The position numbers were made by a program, and so were the translations under genes. Positions 54,115 to 63,126 of a DNA stretch of 64,000 nt are shown piece by piece. Position 1 is the stretch's first letter. Each line of letters begins with the position of its first letter. The notes beneath the pieces were generated by a model. It had not been told where the DNA came from and made no database searches. It saw nothing but the letters and a program-made list of their open reading frames with translations. Source of the stretch: Candidatus Pelagibacter communis (GTDB lineage Bacteria; Pseudomonadota; Alphaproteobacteria; Pelagibacterales; Pelagibacteraceae); assembly GCF_001180105.1 (NCBI RefSeq), contig NZ_CVSO01000002.1:62001-126000 (forward strand), written 5' to 3'.

Positions 54115-55550
54115 TGAGAGAAAAAGAACTCGAAAAATTAAAAGATTATAAATACGGATTTTCTACTGATATTGAAAACTTTAAAGCTCCCAAAGGTTTA
54201 AACGAAGATGTAATTAAATTTATATCTAATATTAAAAAAGAACCTAAGTGGCTGTTAGATTGGAGATTAAAAGCTTACGATAGAGTTAAAGCTTTAAAAG
54301 AGCCAAACTGGCAGAAACCAAAATATCCTAAAATTGATTATCAGGATTTATATTATTACTCTGCGCCCAAAAGTTTTAAAGAAAAACCAAAAAGTTTAGA
54401 TGAGTTGGATCCAAAACTTATTGAGACTTATAATAAGCTTGGTATTCCACTAAATGAACAGAAAAGATTAAACGGTATAGCTGTTGATGCAGTGTTTGAC
54501 TCCGTTTCTGTAGCTACGACTTTTAAAGATACATTAACTGAGAAAGGAATTATTTTTTGTTCTATCTCTGAAGCAATTCAGAAACATCCTGATTTAGTAA
54601 AAAAATATTTAGGTTCTGTAATACCCATTACAGATCATTACTTTGCAACATTAAACTCGGCAGTTTTCACTGATGGGTCATTTGTTTATATCCCGCCAGG
54701 TGTGAGATGCCCGATGGAGCTTTCAACATATTTTAGAATTAATGCTTCTGACACAGGTCAGTTCGAGAGAACTCTTATAATTGCGGACAAAGGAAGTTAC
54801 GTAAGTTATTTAGAAGGATGTACTGCGCCGATGAGAGATGAAAATCAGTTACACGCAGCAAACGTTGAATTAGTCGCATTAGATGATGCAGAAATAAAAT
54901 ATTCAACTGTTCAAAACTGGTATCCAGGAGATAAAGATGGAAAAGGTGGAATTTATAATTTTGTAACCAAAAGAGGTTTATGCAAAGGTAAAAATTCTAA
55001 AATTTCTTGGACACAAGTTGAAACTGGATCAGCTATCACTTGGAAGTATCCAAGCTGTATATTACAAGGCGATAACTCAGTTGGAGAATTTTATTCAATA
55101 GCAATTACAAACAATCATCAAAAAGCTGACACAGGAACTAAGATGATTCATTTAGGAAAAAATACAAAAAGTAAGATTATATCAAAAGGTATTAGTGCAG
55201 GTTTTTCTGATATGACATATAGAGGATTAGTTGATATCTCAACTAAATCATCAAACTCTAGTAATTATACTCAGTGTGATTCATTGCTTATGGGAAATAA
55301 ATGTGGCGCACATACAATTCCTTATATAAAAAATAAAAACTCTAATTCTAATATTGCTCATGAAGCGACGACATCAAAAATAAGTGATGAACAATTACAT
55401 TATTGCCAACAAAGAGGACTAAATTCTGAAGAAGCAGTTAGTTTGATTGTAAATGGTTTTTGTAAAGAAGTTCTTCAGCAATTGCCAATGGAATTTGCAG
55501 TAGAAGCTCAAAAACTTGTTGGTATTAGTTTAGAGGGGAGTGTTGGTTAA
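54114..55550 (+). CDS. sufB: Fe-S assembly scaffold SufB
   Basis: Scaffold subunit of the SufBCD complex, 478 residues. Family blocks include [56 protein letters not shown], and the C-terminal [13 protein letters not shown] with the conserved Cys near residue 400 proposed to accept sulfur. It starts one base before the iscR stop ends and ends one base into sufC, so the operon is read with almost no gaps. Confidence 0.96.
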   Translation: MREKELEKLKDYKYGFSTDIENFKAPKGLNEDVIKFISNIKKEPKWLLDWRLKAYDRVKALKEPNWQKPKYPKIDYQDLYYYSAPKSFKEKPKSLDELDPKLIETYNKLGIPLNEQKRLNGIAVDAVFDSVSVATTFKDTLTEKGIIFCSISEAIQKHPDLVKKYLGSVIPITDHYFATLNSAVFTDGSFVYIPPGVRCPMELSTYFRINASDTGQFERTLIIADKGSYVSYLEGCTAPMRDENQLHAANVELVALDDAEIKYSTVQNWYPGDKDGKGGIYNFVTKRGLCKGKNSKISWTQVETGSAITWKYPSCILQGDNSVGEFYSIAITNNHQKADTGTKMIHLGKNTKSKIISKGISAGFSDMTYRGLVDISTKSSNSSNYTQCDSLLMGNKCGAHTIPYIKNKNSNSNIAHEATTSKISDEQLHYCQQRGLNSEEAVSLIVNGFCKEVLQQLPMEFAVEAQKLVGISLEGSVG

Positions 55551-56284
55551 TGTTAAAGATCAATAACCTTAATGCAAAAATTGAGGATAAATCAATTTTA
55601 AATGGCTTCTCTCTTGAGATTAAACCTGGAGAAGTTCATGCAATCATGGGTCCAAACGGATCAGGAAAAAGCACGCTGTCTAATATTTTATCTGGAAAAA
55701 AAGGGTATGATGTAACTGGAGATGTTTTATTTGAAAATAAAAATCTTTTTGATCTTGAAACAGAGGAAAGAGCGCACAAAGGAATATTTTTAGCTTTTCA
55801 ATATCCTCTTGAAATTCCAGGAGTTAATACAAACATCTTTCTGAAAACCTCTTTAAACGCTATTAAAAAAGCGCGTGGTGAAAAAGAATTAGACGCATTA
55901 GAGTTTCTCAAATTAGTAAAAGAAAAAGCCAAAAATCTTAAATTTGATGAAGATAAACTTAGCAGACAACTTAACGTTGGTTTTTCTGGTGGAGAAAAAA
56001 AGAAGAATGAAATTTTACAAATGTCTATTTTAGAACCAAAATTATCAATTTTAGATGAAACAGATTCAGGACTAGATATTGATGCATTAAAAATTGTTGC
56101 AGATGGTGTTAATTCATTAAGAAAAAAAGATAATTCTTTTTTAATTATAACCCACTATCAACGATTACTTAATTATATAAAACCTGATTTTGTTCATGTT
56201 TTAATGAATGGAAAAGTAGTTAAATCAGGAGGACCAGAGTTAGCGTTAGAGTTAGAAAAGAAAGGTTATGAAAATATAAACTAA
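55550..56284 (+). CDS. sufC: Suf system ATPase SufC
   Basis: ABC-type ATPase of the SufBCD complex, 244 residues. Walker [11 protein letters not shown] is near residue 33, the signature is [14 protein letters not shown] near 143, and Walker [13 protein letters not shown] near 165 has the D-loop typical of SufC. It lacks membrane segments, acting in the cytosol with SufB and SufD. Confidence 0.96.
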   Translation: MLKINNLNAKIEDKSILNGFSLEIKPGEVHAIMGPNGSGKSTLSNILSGKKGYDVTGDVLFENKNLFDLETEERAHKGIFLAFQYPLEIPGVNTNIFLKTSLNAIKKARGEKELDALEFLKLVKEKAKNLKFDEDKLSRQLNVGFSGGEKKKNEILQMSILEPKLSILDETDSGLDIDALKIVADGVNSLRKKDNSFLIITHYQRLLNYIKPDFVHVLMNGKVVKSGGPELALELEKKGYENIN

Positions 56285-57534
56285 TGGAAAATTTTAAAAC
56301 AGACTTTGAGAAAGCATTAAAAAATAACAATTTAACTGAAAAGGAAATTGCTTTCAAAAATCTAAATGCAAAAGAGTTCTCGAGCCATGGTTTCCCAAAC
56401 AGGAAAGACGAGGATTGGAAATTTTCAGATATCAATCAAATTATAAAAAAAGAAATTGGAGAATTAAATTTTTATAGTGAACAATTAAAAAAAAGTGAGA
56501 TTGATAAAGATATTTTACTAAATGAAATAGAACATAACAAATTGGTTTTTATAAATGGTCAATTTTTACAAATTGACTTTAATTCTGAGGATAAAGGTAA
56601 AATAGAATTTTTAGATAATCAAAATAATATAGATGAACAATTAGCAGATAATTCTTTAATAAATTTGAATAATGCCTTATCAAATAAAAGTTATAAATTA
56701 TTAGTTAAGAAAAATTACCAAATTAAAAAACCTCTTATTATTTACCACACAACCAATAATGAATTAACATCGCAAAACATAAATTTAAAAATTAACTTTG
56801 AGTTGGAGGAAAATAGTTCTTTAAAATTAATTGACCTTGTAAAAGACAAAGGTAATAAAAATTTTATTAATATTTTTTACAATTTTTCTTTAGAAAAAAA
56901 TTCAATTTTAAAAAACTACAAAATTGATCAGTTTGAAAATGATAATATTAGGTATATGTTTAATAACATTAAGCAATCTTCTAATAGTGTTTCAGAAACA
57001 TTCTATTTATCTAAAGGATCAACTTTTTCAAAAAATGAAATCTTTTGTGACTTAAAAGGAGAACACTCTTCAGCTTTTGTAAATGGTATATTTTCACTAA
57101 ATAAAAGTAAACACCACGAGATTAAAGCAAAAATTAATCATTTTGTTGAGAATACTAAAAGCTACCAGTTAGTGAAAAGTGTTTTAGAGGATAAATCAAG
57201 ATCAGTCTATCAAGGAAAAATATACGTAGACTCGAAAGCACAAAAAACAGATGGCTATCAATTAAGTAAAGCAATATTGGTTGATGAAACAACAGAATTT
57301 AATGCAAAGCCCGAATTAGAAATTTACGCGGATGATGTAAAATGTTCACATGGATCTGCTTCTGGGAGTTTAGACGAAAATTCAATATTTTATTTGATGT
57401 CTAGGGGCCTAAGTTACATAGAGGCAAGAGAATTATTGATCAATGGTTTTCTTGTGGAAGTAATCAATCAAATAACTGATGAACCAATTAAAAAACTTAT
57501 TAAAAATTTATATGGATTAAAAAATGAATATTAA
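56284..57534 (+). CDS. sufD: Fe-S assembly protein SufD
   Basis: Paralogue of SufB that completes the SufBC2D complex, 416 residues. The N-terminal region is divergent and Lys/Asn-rich; the C-terminal half keeps the beta-helix core with GKIYVDSKAQKTDGYQLSKA and the conserved KCSHGSASGSLDENSIFYLMSRGL, whose His is important for cluster formation in E. coli. It overlaps sufS by 11 bases. Confidence 0.93.
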   Translation: MENFKTDFEKALKNNNLTEKEIAFKNLNAKEFSSHGFPNRKDEDWKFSDINQIIKKEIGELNFYSEQLKKSEIDKDILLNEIEHNKLVFINGQFLQIDFNSEDKGKIEFLDNQNNIDEQLADNSLINLNNALSNKSYKLLVKKNYQIKKPLIIYHTTNNELTSQNINLKINFELEENSSLKLIDLVKDKGNKNFINIFYNFSLEKNSILKNYKIDQFENDNIRYMFNNIKQSSNSVSETFYLSKGSTFSKNEIFCDLKGEHSSAFVNGIFSLNKSKHHEIKAKINHFVENTKSYQLVKSVLEDKSRSVYQGKIYVDSKAQKTDGYQLSKAILVDETTEFNAKPELEIYADDVKCSHGSASGSLDENSIFYLMSRGLSYIEARELLINGFLVEVINQITDEPIKKLIKNLYGLKNEY

Positions 57535-58741
57535 AGATATCAAAAAAGAATTTCCAATATTCGATAATAAAGTTCATAATAACGATCTAGTTTATTTAGA
57601 TAGTGCTAATTCATCCCAAAAGCCTAAAGTCGTTGTAGATAGAATTTATGATTTTTATACTAAAGAATTTTCAAATGTGGGTCGTAGCGTTCATTACTTA
57701 GCTGTAGCAGCAACGAATTTATATGAGAATACAAGAGTTTTAGTTCAAAAATATATAAATGCAAAAGATCCAAATGAAATAGTTTTTACTAAAGGCGCAA
57801 CTGAGGCAATAAATTTAGTAGCAAATACATTTGGTCAAAAATACTTAAAAGAAGGTGATGAAATTTTAATTACAGAATTAGAACACCATTCAAACTACGT
57901 TCCTTGGCACTATTTAAGAAAATCAAAAGGTGTTAAGATTAATTTTGCTGACGTAGATGAGAACGGTGATATTAGTATAGAAAGTATTGAAAAGAAAATT
58001 ACTCCTAAAACAAAAATTTTAGCTATCACTCATCTATCTAATGTTACAGGTGCAATTCTTCCTATTAAAGAAATTATTCAATTGGCGCACTCAAAAAATA
58101 TTCCAGTTCTTGTTGATGGTTGTCAGGGAGCTCCACATTTAAAATTAGATATGCAAGATCTTGATTGTGATTTTTATGCAATATCTTGTCATAAAATGTA
58201 TGGACCTACAGGTCTTGGTGTTTTGTACGCTAAAAAGAAATGGTTAGAAGAGTTACCACCTTACCAAGGTGGTGGCGGAATGATTGGAGAAGTCAAAAAA
58301 GAAGGAATTACTTTTGGAGATCTTCCTAATAAATATGAAGCAGGTACGATGGCAACTGCACAAGTGATAGCTTTCGGTGAGTCAATTAATTTCATAAACA
58401 AACTTGGTATAGAAAAAATTGAAGAACATGAAAGAGAATTGACAAAATACGGTGAAGAAATTTTAAGAAAAAATAATTCTGTAAAACTAATTGGTAGTCC
58501 AAAAAACAAGGGATCAGTTTTATCATTTACATTAGATGGAGTTCATCCACATGATATAGCAACTATACTTGATGAAGATGGTGTTGCAATAAGAGCCGGG
58601 CACCATTGTTGTCAAATCCTACATGAAAAATTAGGATTAGCAGCTACAGCTAGAGCATCCTTAGGTGTTTACAATACTAAAGATGATCTTGATCAATTAA
58701 ACAGCTCAATTAACAAATGTATAAAAATATTTAATTCATAA
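57524..58741 (+). CDS. sufS: Cysteine desulfurase SufS
   Basis: PLP-dependent enzyme supplying sulfur from cysteine, 405 residues. The PLP Lys is in ISCHKMYGPTGLG near residue 227; the persulfide-forming Cys is in RAGHHCCQILHEKLG near 360. It opens with the SufS-type YLDSANSSQKPKVV. Group II desulfurases of this kind need a partner to take the sulfur; the next gene (sufU-like) is the likely one as no sufE lies in the window. Confidence 0.95.
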   Translation: MNIKDIKKEFPIFDNKVHNNDLVYLDSANSSQKPKVVVDRIYDFYTKEFSNVGRSVHYLAVAATNLYENTRVLVQKYINAKDPNEIVFTKGATEAINLVANTFGQKYLKEGDEILITELEHHSNYVPWHYLRKSKGVKINFADVDENGDISIESIEKKITPKTKILAITHLSNVTGAILPIKEIIQLAHSKNIPVLVDGCQGAPHLKLDMQDLDCDFYAISCHKMYGPTGLGVLYAKKKWLEELPPYQGGGGMIGEVKKEGITFGDLPNKYEAGTMATAQVIAFGESINFINKLGIEKIEEHERELTKYGEEILRKNNSVKLIGSPKNKGSVLSFTLDGVHPHDIATILDEDGVAIRAGHHCCQILHEKLGLAATARASLGVYNTKDDLDQLNSSINKCIKIFNS

Positions 58742-59211
58742 TGGACTTAAAAGATTTATATCAAGAAATAATTTTGGATCATGGAAAAAATCCCAGGAAT
58801 TTAGGAAAGTTTGAAAATTTTAATAAAGACGCTAAAGGTCATAATCCTTTATGTGGAGACAAGGTTCATGTTTATCTTAAAGTTGATGAAAATAAAAAAA
58901 TCTCAGATATTAAATTTGAAGGTCATGGATGTGCAATATCAATGGCCTCAGCTTCAATAATGACAGAGTTGATGAAAGATAAAGATGAAAAAGAGGTAAA
59001 TGAATTAATAGAAGACTTCTTAAAAATGATAAAAGATAACCCTGAACTAAAATCAAAAATTATAAGTGATGATGATAAAACTAAGCTTATGTCTTTATCA
59101 GGTGTAAAAAAATATCCAATGAGAGTTAAATGTGCTACATTACCATGGCATACATTGATTTCAGCAATGACAAATAAACCTGGAGAAGTAAATACTGAGA
59201 AGGCAGATTGA
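58741..59211 (+). CDS. sufU: SufU-type zinc/sulfur-transfer protein
   Basis: U-type protein of 156 residues. Its three Cys lie in NPLCGDK, GHGCAISMASAS and VKCATLPWHTL. Between the second and third there is the long insert (ELIEDFLKMI...) that marks SufU instead of IscU. In Firmicutes SufU receives persulfide from SufS via a zinc site; the position directly after sufS supports the same role here. The Cys/Asp pattern is intact. Confidence 0.9.
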   Translation: MDLKDLYQEIILDHGKNPRNLGKFENFNKDAKGHNPLCGDKVHVYLKVDENKKISDIKFEGHGCAISMASASIMTELMKDKDEKEVNELIEDFLKMIKDNPELKSKIISDDDKTKLMSLSGVKKYPMRVKCATLPWHTLISAMTNKPGEVNTEKAD

Positions 59212-59511
59212 ATGGAATTAAAAGATAAAGTAATAGAAGAAATTAAGAAAATTTATGATCCTGAAATTCCAGTCAATATTTATGATTTGGGTTTAATATA
59301 TGATGTTAAAGTTGATAAAGAAAATATTGTAGAAATTAAAATGACACTAACTACTCCAAATTGTCCAGTTGCTGAAAGTCTACCAAAAGAAGTAGAGGAC
59401 AGTGTTAAAGGTATTAATGAAGTTAAGGATGCAAAATTAGAATTAGTTTGGGAGCCGCCATGGGATAAATCAATGATGTCAGAGGCTGCTAAATTGGAGT
59501 TAAATCTATGA
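59212..59511 (+). CDS. sufT: SufT, MIP18/DUF59 family
   Basis: Small Fe-S maturation factor of 99 residues. DPEIPVNIYDLGLIYDVKV near residue 14, MTLTTPNCPVAESLP with the conserved Cys near 45, and the C-terminal ELVWEPPWDKSMMSEAAKLEL are the family blocks. SufT helps mature certain Fe-S proteins in other bacteria, especially under low iron. It starts directly after sufU and overlaps sufA by 4 bases. Confidence 0.92.
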   Translation: MELKDKVIEEIKKIYDPEIPVNIYDLGLIYDVKVDKENIVEIKMTLTTPNCPVAESLPKEVEDSVKGINEVKDAKLELVWEPPWDKSMMSEAAKLELNL

Positions 59512-59837
59512 GTCAGATAATTAAACTTAGTGATAAAGCTGCAGATAGAATTAAGTCAATTTTATCAAATGACAAAACATCTTTAGGAGTAAGGATTGGA
59601 GTAAAGAGTGGGGGATGTGCTGGGATGTCTTACGTAATGGAATATGCGAAATCTCAAAAACCAAATGATGAATTGATTGAGGAAAAAGGTGTTAAAGTAT
59701 TTATAGATCCTGGTGCTGTTATGTATTTGTTAGGTACTACAATGGATTTTAAAGAGGAGGAGTTTTCATCCTCTTTTGTATTCAATAACCCTAATGAAAC
59801 TGAGCGTTGTGGGTGTGGAGAGTCCTTTAAGGTTTAA
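59508..59837 (+). CDS. sufA: A-type Fe-S carrier SufA
   Basis: A-type carrier that passes clusters from SufBCD to target proteins, 109 residues. The three cluster Cys are in GGCAGMSYVMEY near residue 36 and in ERCGCGESF near 102. The fold order IKLSDKAADRIKSIL, GVRIGVKSGGCAG, VYVDP-like VFIDPGAVMYLLGT is standard. It could equally be called ErpA/IscA; the operon position favours SufA. It closes the seven-gene suf operon. Confidence 0.92.
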   Translation: MSQIIKLSDKAADRIKSILSNDKTSLGVRIGVKSGGCAGMSYVMEYAKSQKPNDELIEEKGVKVFIDPGAVMYLLGTTMDFKEEEFSSSFVFNNPNETERCGCGESFKV

Positions 59838-59896
59838 ATCCCATTTTGAGCATATCAGCATTGCAACAAATGCATATCTTTAGTAATATAATGTTA

Positions 59897-60067
59897 ATGA
59901 ATCTTTTTGAATTTAAAAACTTGCTGAAGTCAGAAGACAAAAAAGAAAAGAGAAAGTCTTTTTTTAGAACTCTGATTAAATCTGTTGAAGCAGGTGCAAA
60001 CGGGACACAAGATTACGTGGTAAAAAAAGGTCCTAACAAAGATAAGATTGCATCAACTGATCAGTAA
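59897..60067 (+). CDS. Short hypothetical protein between sufA and glnA
   Basis: Unrecognised 56-residue protein from ATG 59897 (ATG 59891 adds two residues; the frame stays open to 59846). It begins MNLFEFKNLL, continues with a basic helix-like stretch (KSEDKKEKRKSFFRTLIKSVEAGANG) and ends polar (KKGPNKDKIASTDQ). There is no membrane segment and no Cys. Its stop is flush with the glnA stop on the other strand. The clean fit in an otherwise empty 230-base gap after the suf operon supports a real gene. It may be read through from suf. Confidence 0.55.
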   Translation: MNLFEFKNLLKSEDKKEKRKSFFRTLIKSVEAGANGTQDYVVKKGPNKDKIASTDQ

Positions 60068-61474
60068 TTAGCAACTGTAATACATGTCGAACTCTATAGG
60101 GTGTGGTGTGTGTTCGAAGTTGTGTATTTCCTCAAATTTTAATGCGATGTAAGCATCAATTTGATCATCAGTGAATACGTTTCCTTGTTTTAAGAAATCT
60201 CTATCTTTATCTAAACTTTCCATTGCTTCTCTTAAAGAGCCGCAAACAGTTGGAATTTTTTTAACCTCTGCTTCTGATAATGCATAAAGATCTTTATCGA
60301 AAGATTTACCTGGATCAATTTTATTTTTAATTCCATCAAGCCCAGCCATTAACATTGCCGCAAACGTTAAGTATGGGTTCCCAGCAGCATCACCAAATCT
60401 TACTTCACATCTTGCTGCTTTTTTACTTAATGTAATTGGTATCCTACATGATGCAGATCTGTTTCTCGCTGAGTAAGCTAATAACACAGGAGCTTCAAAA
60501 CCAGGAATTAATCTTTTGTAACTGTTAGTAGTTGCATTCGCAAATGCATTGATAGCTTTTGCGTGCTTTAAAATTCCACCAATGTAATTTAACGCTAGGT
60601 CTGATAGTCCCGCGTATTTGTCTCCTGAAAATAATGCTTTATCACCTTTCCAAATTGATTGGTGCACGTGCATACCTGAACCATTATCACCTTTGACAGG
60701 TTTTGGCATAAAAGTAGCTGTTTTCCCAAATGAGTGAGAAACCATATGAACTGCGTATTTATAAAGTTGTAGATTATCAGCTTGATCTACCAAAGTACCA
60801 AAGTACATTCCTAACTCGTGTTGGCTAGGAGCTACTTCATGGTGGTGTTTTTCAACTTTAATACCCATATCTCTCATAGCTTTTAAATATTCACCTCTCA
60901 TGTCTTGAGCGCTATCAACTGGAGGGACTGGAAAATATCCACCCTTAATTCCAGGTCTATGACCCATATTACCATTTGGATAATCTTTACCTGTATTGTA
61001 AGGACCTTCTGTACTATCGATTTTAAAACCTGTTTCATTCATATCATTTTTGTATTTAACATCATCAAATACAAAAAATTCTGCTTCTGGCCCGAAAAAC
61101 GCTTTATCTCCAATTCCTGATTGTTTTAAATAAGCTTCAGCTTTTTTTGCCGTGCCTCTTGGATCTCTCTCATATGGATCTTTCTTAATTGCATCTAAAA
61201 TATCGCAAAAAATATTTAAAGTGTTATGTGATGTAAAAGGATCAACAACCAACCTGCTTAAATCAGGTTTCAATATCATATCAGACTCGTTAATTGCCTT
61301 CCACCCCGCGATTGAAGATCCGTCAAAAAATATACCTTCGTTTAGCATTTCATCATCTACAATTTTCGCATCCATAGTGACATGTTGAAGTTTACCTCTT
61401 GGATCCGTAAATCTTAAATCTACGTACTCGATCTCTTTATCTTTTAGTGTTTTTAAAACGTCTTTAGCGCTCAT
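60068..61474 (-). CDS. glnA: Glutamine synthetase, type I
   Basis: Makes glutamine from glutamate, ammonia and ATP, 468 residues, dodecameric GSI-beta size. [18 protein letters not shown], the metal-ligand blocks [10 protein letters not shown] and MHVHQSIW, and the ATP-site NRSASCRIP are present. Tyr397 in DLYALSEAE sits exactly where E. coli GS is adenylylated, so that form of control is possible if an adenylyltransferase exists. No glnB lies beside it, unlike most alphaproteobacteria. AAGGAA precedes the ATG. Confidence 0.96.
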   Translation of the reverse strand: MSAKDVLKTLKDKEIEYVDLRFTDPRGKLQHVTMDAKIVDDEMLNEGIFFDGSSIAGWKAINESDMILKPDLSRLVVDPFTSHNTLNIFCDILDAIKKDPYERDPRGTAKKAEAYLKQSGIGDKAFFGPEAEFFVFDDVKYKNDMNETGFKIDSTEGPYNTGKDYPNGNMGHRPGIKGGYFPVPPVDSAQDMRGEYLKAMRDMGIKVEKHHHEVAPSQHELGMYFGTLVDQADNLQLYKYAVHMVSHSFGKTATFMPKPVKGDNGSGMHVHQSIWKGDKALFSGDKYAGLSDLALNYIGGILKHAKAINAFANATTNSYKRLIPGFEAPVLLAYSARNRSASCRIPITLSKKAARCEVRFGDAAGNPYLTFAAMLMAGLDGIKNKIDPGKSFDKDLYALSEAEVKKIPTVCGSLREAMESLDKDRDFLKQGNVFTDDQIDAYIALKFEEIHNFEHTPHPIEFDMYYSC

Positions 61475-61511
61475 AAAATTCCTTTAATTTCATGGATTAC
61501 TATCAAAAAAA

Positions 61512-61517
61512 ATTATA
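61512..61517 (-). promoter_or_regulatory. Possible glnA -10 element
   Basis: A perfect TATAAT on the minus strand, 38 bases before the glnA start codon. The -35 region 16-17 bases upstream is AT-rich without a good match to TTGACA, which would fit an activator-dependent promoter. In sequence this AT-rich a chance match is possible. Confidence 0.35.
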
Positions 61518-61544
61518 ATTTAATCTCGTTTTTAATTAATATCT

Positions 61545-61565
61545 CCTATGCAATTTAAGCATAGG
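61545..61565. repeat. Inverted repeat between glnA and the YbaK-like gene
   Basis: CCTATGC (61545-61551) and GCATAGG (61559-61565) are perfectly complementary around a 7-base AT loop. It lies upstream of the glnA -35 region and 16 bases before the divergent start codon. There is no run of T after it, so a terminator is unlikely. Either a protein operator for glnA (for example nitrogen control) or a leader hairpin of the other gene would fit. Confidence 0.5.
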
Positions 61566-61581
61566 ACTTAACAAGAAATAT

Positions 61582-62094
61582 ATGGGTATTACAATCACTG
61601 AAAAGTTGAAAATGGAAGAAATTATCAACAAAGAACCAGTTCAGAGAGTAATCAAAGCTTTGGAAATATTTGATGAAAGTTTGAAAGTGCAAATTCTTCA
61701 AGAAACTGCCAGAACAGCAAAAGATGCGGCTAATGCCTTAAACTGTGAGGAGGGCGCTATAGTTAAAAGTTTAGTATTTCGAGCAGAAACAAAATTCCTA
61801 ATTTGTCTCGTTTCTGGTGATAAAAGGTGCTCTCTCAATAAACTTAAAAAGGTGATTTCAAAAAAAGATGTTTCAATGGCAAGTGCAGATGAAGTTAAAG
61901 CTCAAACTGGCTTTACTATTGGTGGTGTTTCACCCGTAGGTCATATAAATGACTTAAATATTATTATAGATAAGACACTTGAGAGATTTCATGATGTATA
62001 TGCTGCAGCAGGTCATCCAAACAGTATATTCAAGATAAATTTTTCAAAATTAAAAGATATTACAAAAGGAAGGATTGAAGACATTACTGAATGA
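61582..62094 (+). CDS. YbaK/ProX-type aminoacyl-tRNA deacylase
   Basis: Free-standing editing-domain protein that hydrolyses mischarged tRNA (YbaK acts on Cys-tRNA-Pro), 170 residues. It shows PVQRVIKALEIF at the start, the central AIVKSLVF with the functional Lys, and the signature TGFTIGGVSPVGH near residue 111. A start at ATG 61612 would fit the family length better, while 61582 is the first ATG; neither has a clear ribosome-binding site. Its exact tRNA specificity is unknown. It overlaps the following EamA gene by ATGA. Confidence 0.85.
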   Translation: MGITITEKLKMEEIINKEPVQRVIKALEIFDESLKVQILQETARTAKDAANALNCEEGAIVKSLVFRAETKFLICLVSGDKRCSLNKLKKVISKKDVSMASADEVKAQTGFTIGGVSPVGHINDLNIIIDKTLERFHDVYAAAGHPNSIFKINFSKLKDITKGRIEDITE

Positions 62095-62996
62095 GACAAC
62101 CTACTTTATCAGATTATTCATTGTTGGTTTTTCTAGCAATTGTCTGGGCCTCTGCTTTTTTTAATATCAAATTAGCCACGGACTCGTTCGGTCCTATAAC
62201 CATTGCATTTATAAGAGTTTTTTTGGGATCTCTCCCTTTAATCATTTTATGCTTTTACAAAAATATAAAAATTGAAGTTTTCTCGAAAGACTGGCCCTGG
62301 TTTGCAGCAATAGGTTTTGTTAATTTAGTTTTCCCTTTTTTCTTAATTGCTTATGGGGTTAAAAACGTTCAAAGCAATCTGGCCGCAATATTAATGTCTA
62401 CCTCTCCCTTGACGTCGACTTTACTTGCACATTTTTTTATCAAGAAAGAAAAAATTAACTTGCTCAAAGTTATAGGAGTTTCTATTGGTTTTGCAGGCAT
62501 AGTGTATCTGTTTTCTGACAACTTCTTGATTAATGAAAACAATCTATTTTCAGCACTATGTATTTTGCTAGGATCTTTAGGATACGTTATTGGTGGAATA
62601 CTAACTTTAAAAATAAGTCATAAAAAAAATGAAAATGTCACCGCATCTATCTTAATTTGGGCAACAATAATTTTATTACCAATATGTTTTTATTTTGAAA
62701 AACCATGGAACTATGATCCATCATTGACATCAGTAATTTCAATTACGTATTTAGGAATTATAGCTACGGGCTTAGCTTGGGTTTTAAGATTTAAAATTTT
62801 AAAAGATAATGGTTTGGTTTTTCAGTCACAGGTCGCTTATTTAATACCTATTTTTGGAGTTATGTTAGGTTACATATTTTTAAATGAAATTATCACATTC
62901 AAAGTAATAGTTGCTTTATTTGCAATAGTAATTGGAATTTATTTTGTTAAAAAGTCTACTCAATCAAAAAAAATTTTGAACCAATTCAAAATTTGA
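62091..62996 (+). CDS. DMT superfamily transporter (EamA)
   Basis: Ten-helix permease with two EamA repeats, 301 residues. IVWASAFFNIKLATDSFGPITIAFIRVFLGSLPL marks the first helices, NLAAILMSTSPLTSTLLAHFFIKKEKI closes repeat one near residue 120, and FQSQVAYLIPIFGVMLGYIFLNE closes repeat two near 265. Substrate unknown. It is translationally coupled to the YbaK-like gene. Confidence 0.88.
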   Translation: MRQPTLSDYSLLVFLAIVWASAFFNIKLATDSFGPITIAFIRVFLGSLPLIILCFYKNIKIEVFSKDWPWFAAIGFVNLVFPFFLIAYGVKNVQSNLAAILMSTSPLTSTLLAHFFIKKEKINLLKVIGVSIGFAGIVYLFSDNFLINENNLFSALCILLGSLGYVIGGILTLKISHKKNENVTASILIWATIILLPICFYFEKPWNYDPSLTSVISITYLGIIATGLAWVLRFKILKDNGLVFQSQVAYLIPIFGVMLGYIFLNEIITFKVIVALFAIVIGIYFVKKSTQSKKILNQFKI

Positions 62997-63090
62997 ATTT
63001 CAATTAGAAATAGAAGAATTTATGTAAAACATACCAAATGTTGTTATTGATTGATAATTCAATAATATTTTCAACTTTAGGTTTTTCTGT

Positions 63091-63106
63091 GGTTTCACGT
63101 GAAAAT
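63091..63106. promoter_or_regulatory. parS-like ParB binding site
   Basis: GGTTTCACGTGAAAAT matches the widely conserved parS sequence TGTTTCACGTGAAACA at 13 of 16 positions, with a perfect 12-base palindrome TTTCACGTGAAA (63093-63104). It lies in a 130-base intergenic gap, in a genome where a CACGTG core is rare. ParB bound at parS directs chromosome segregation. The three mismatches are all at the outer edges. A different palindrome-binding regulator of the next gene is the alternative. Confidence 0.45.
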
Positions 63107-63126
63107 CATATAGGTTCACCAGACAA

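Noticed and set aside
60665-60670. A second CACGTG core, inside glnA
   Set aside because: The flanks (GGTG and CATACC) do not match parS beyond the hexamer, and the bases encode the conserved HVH of the metal-binding motif.
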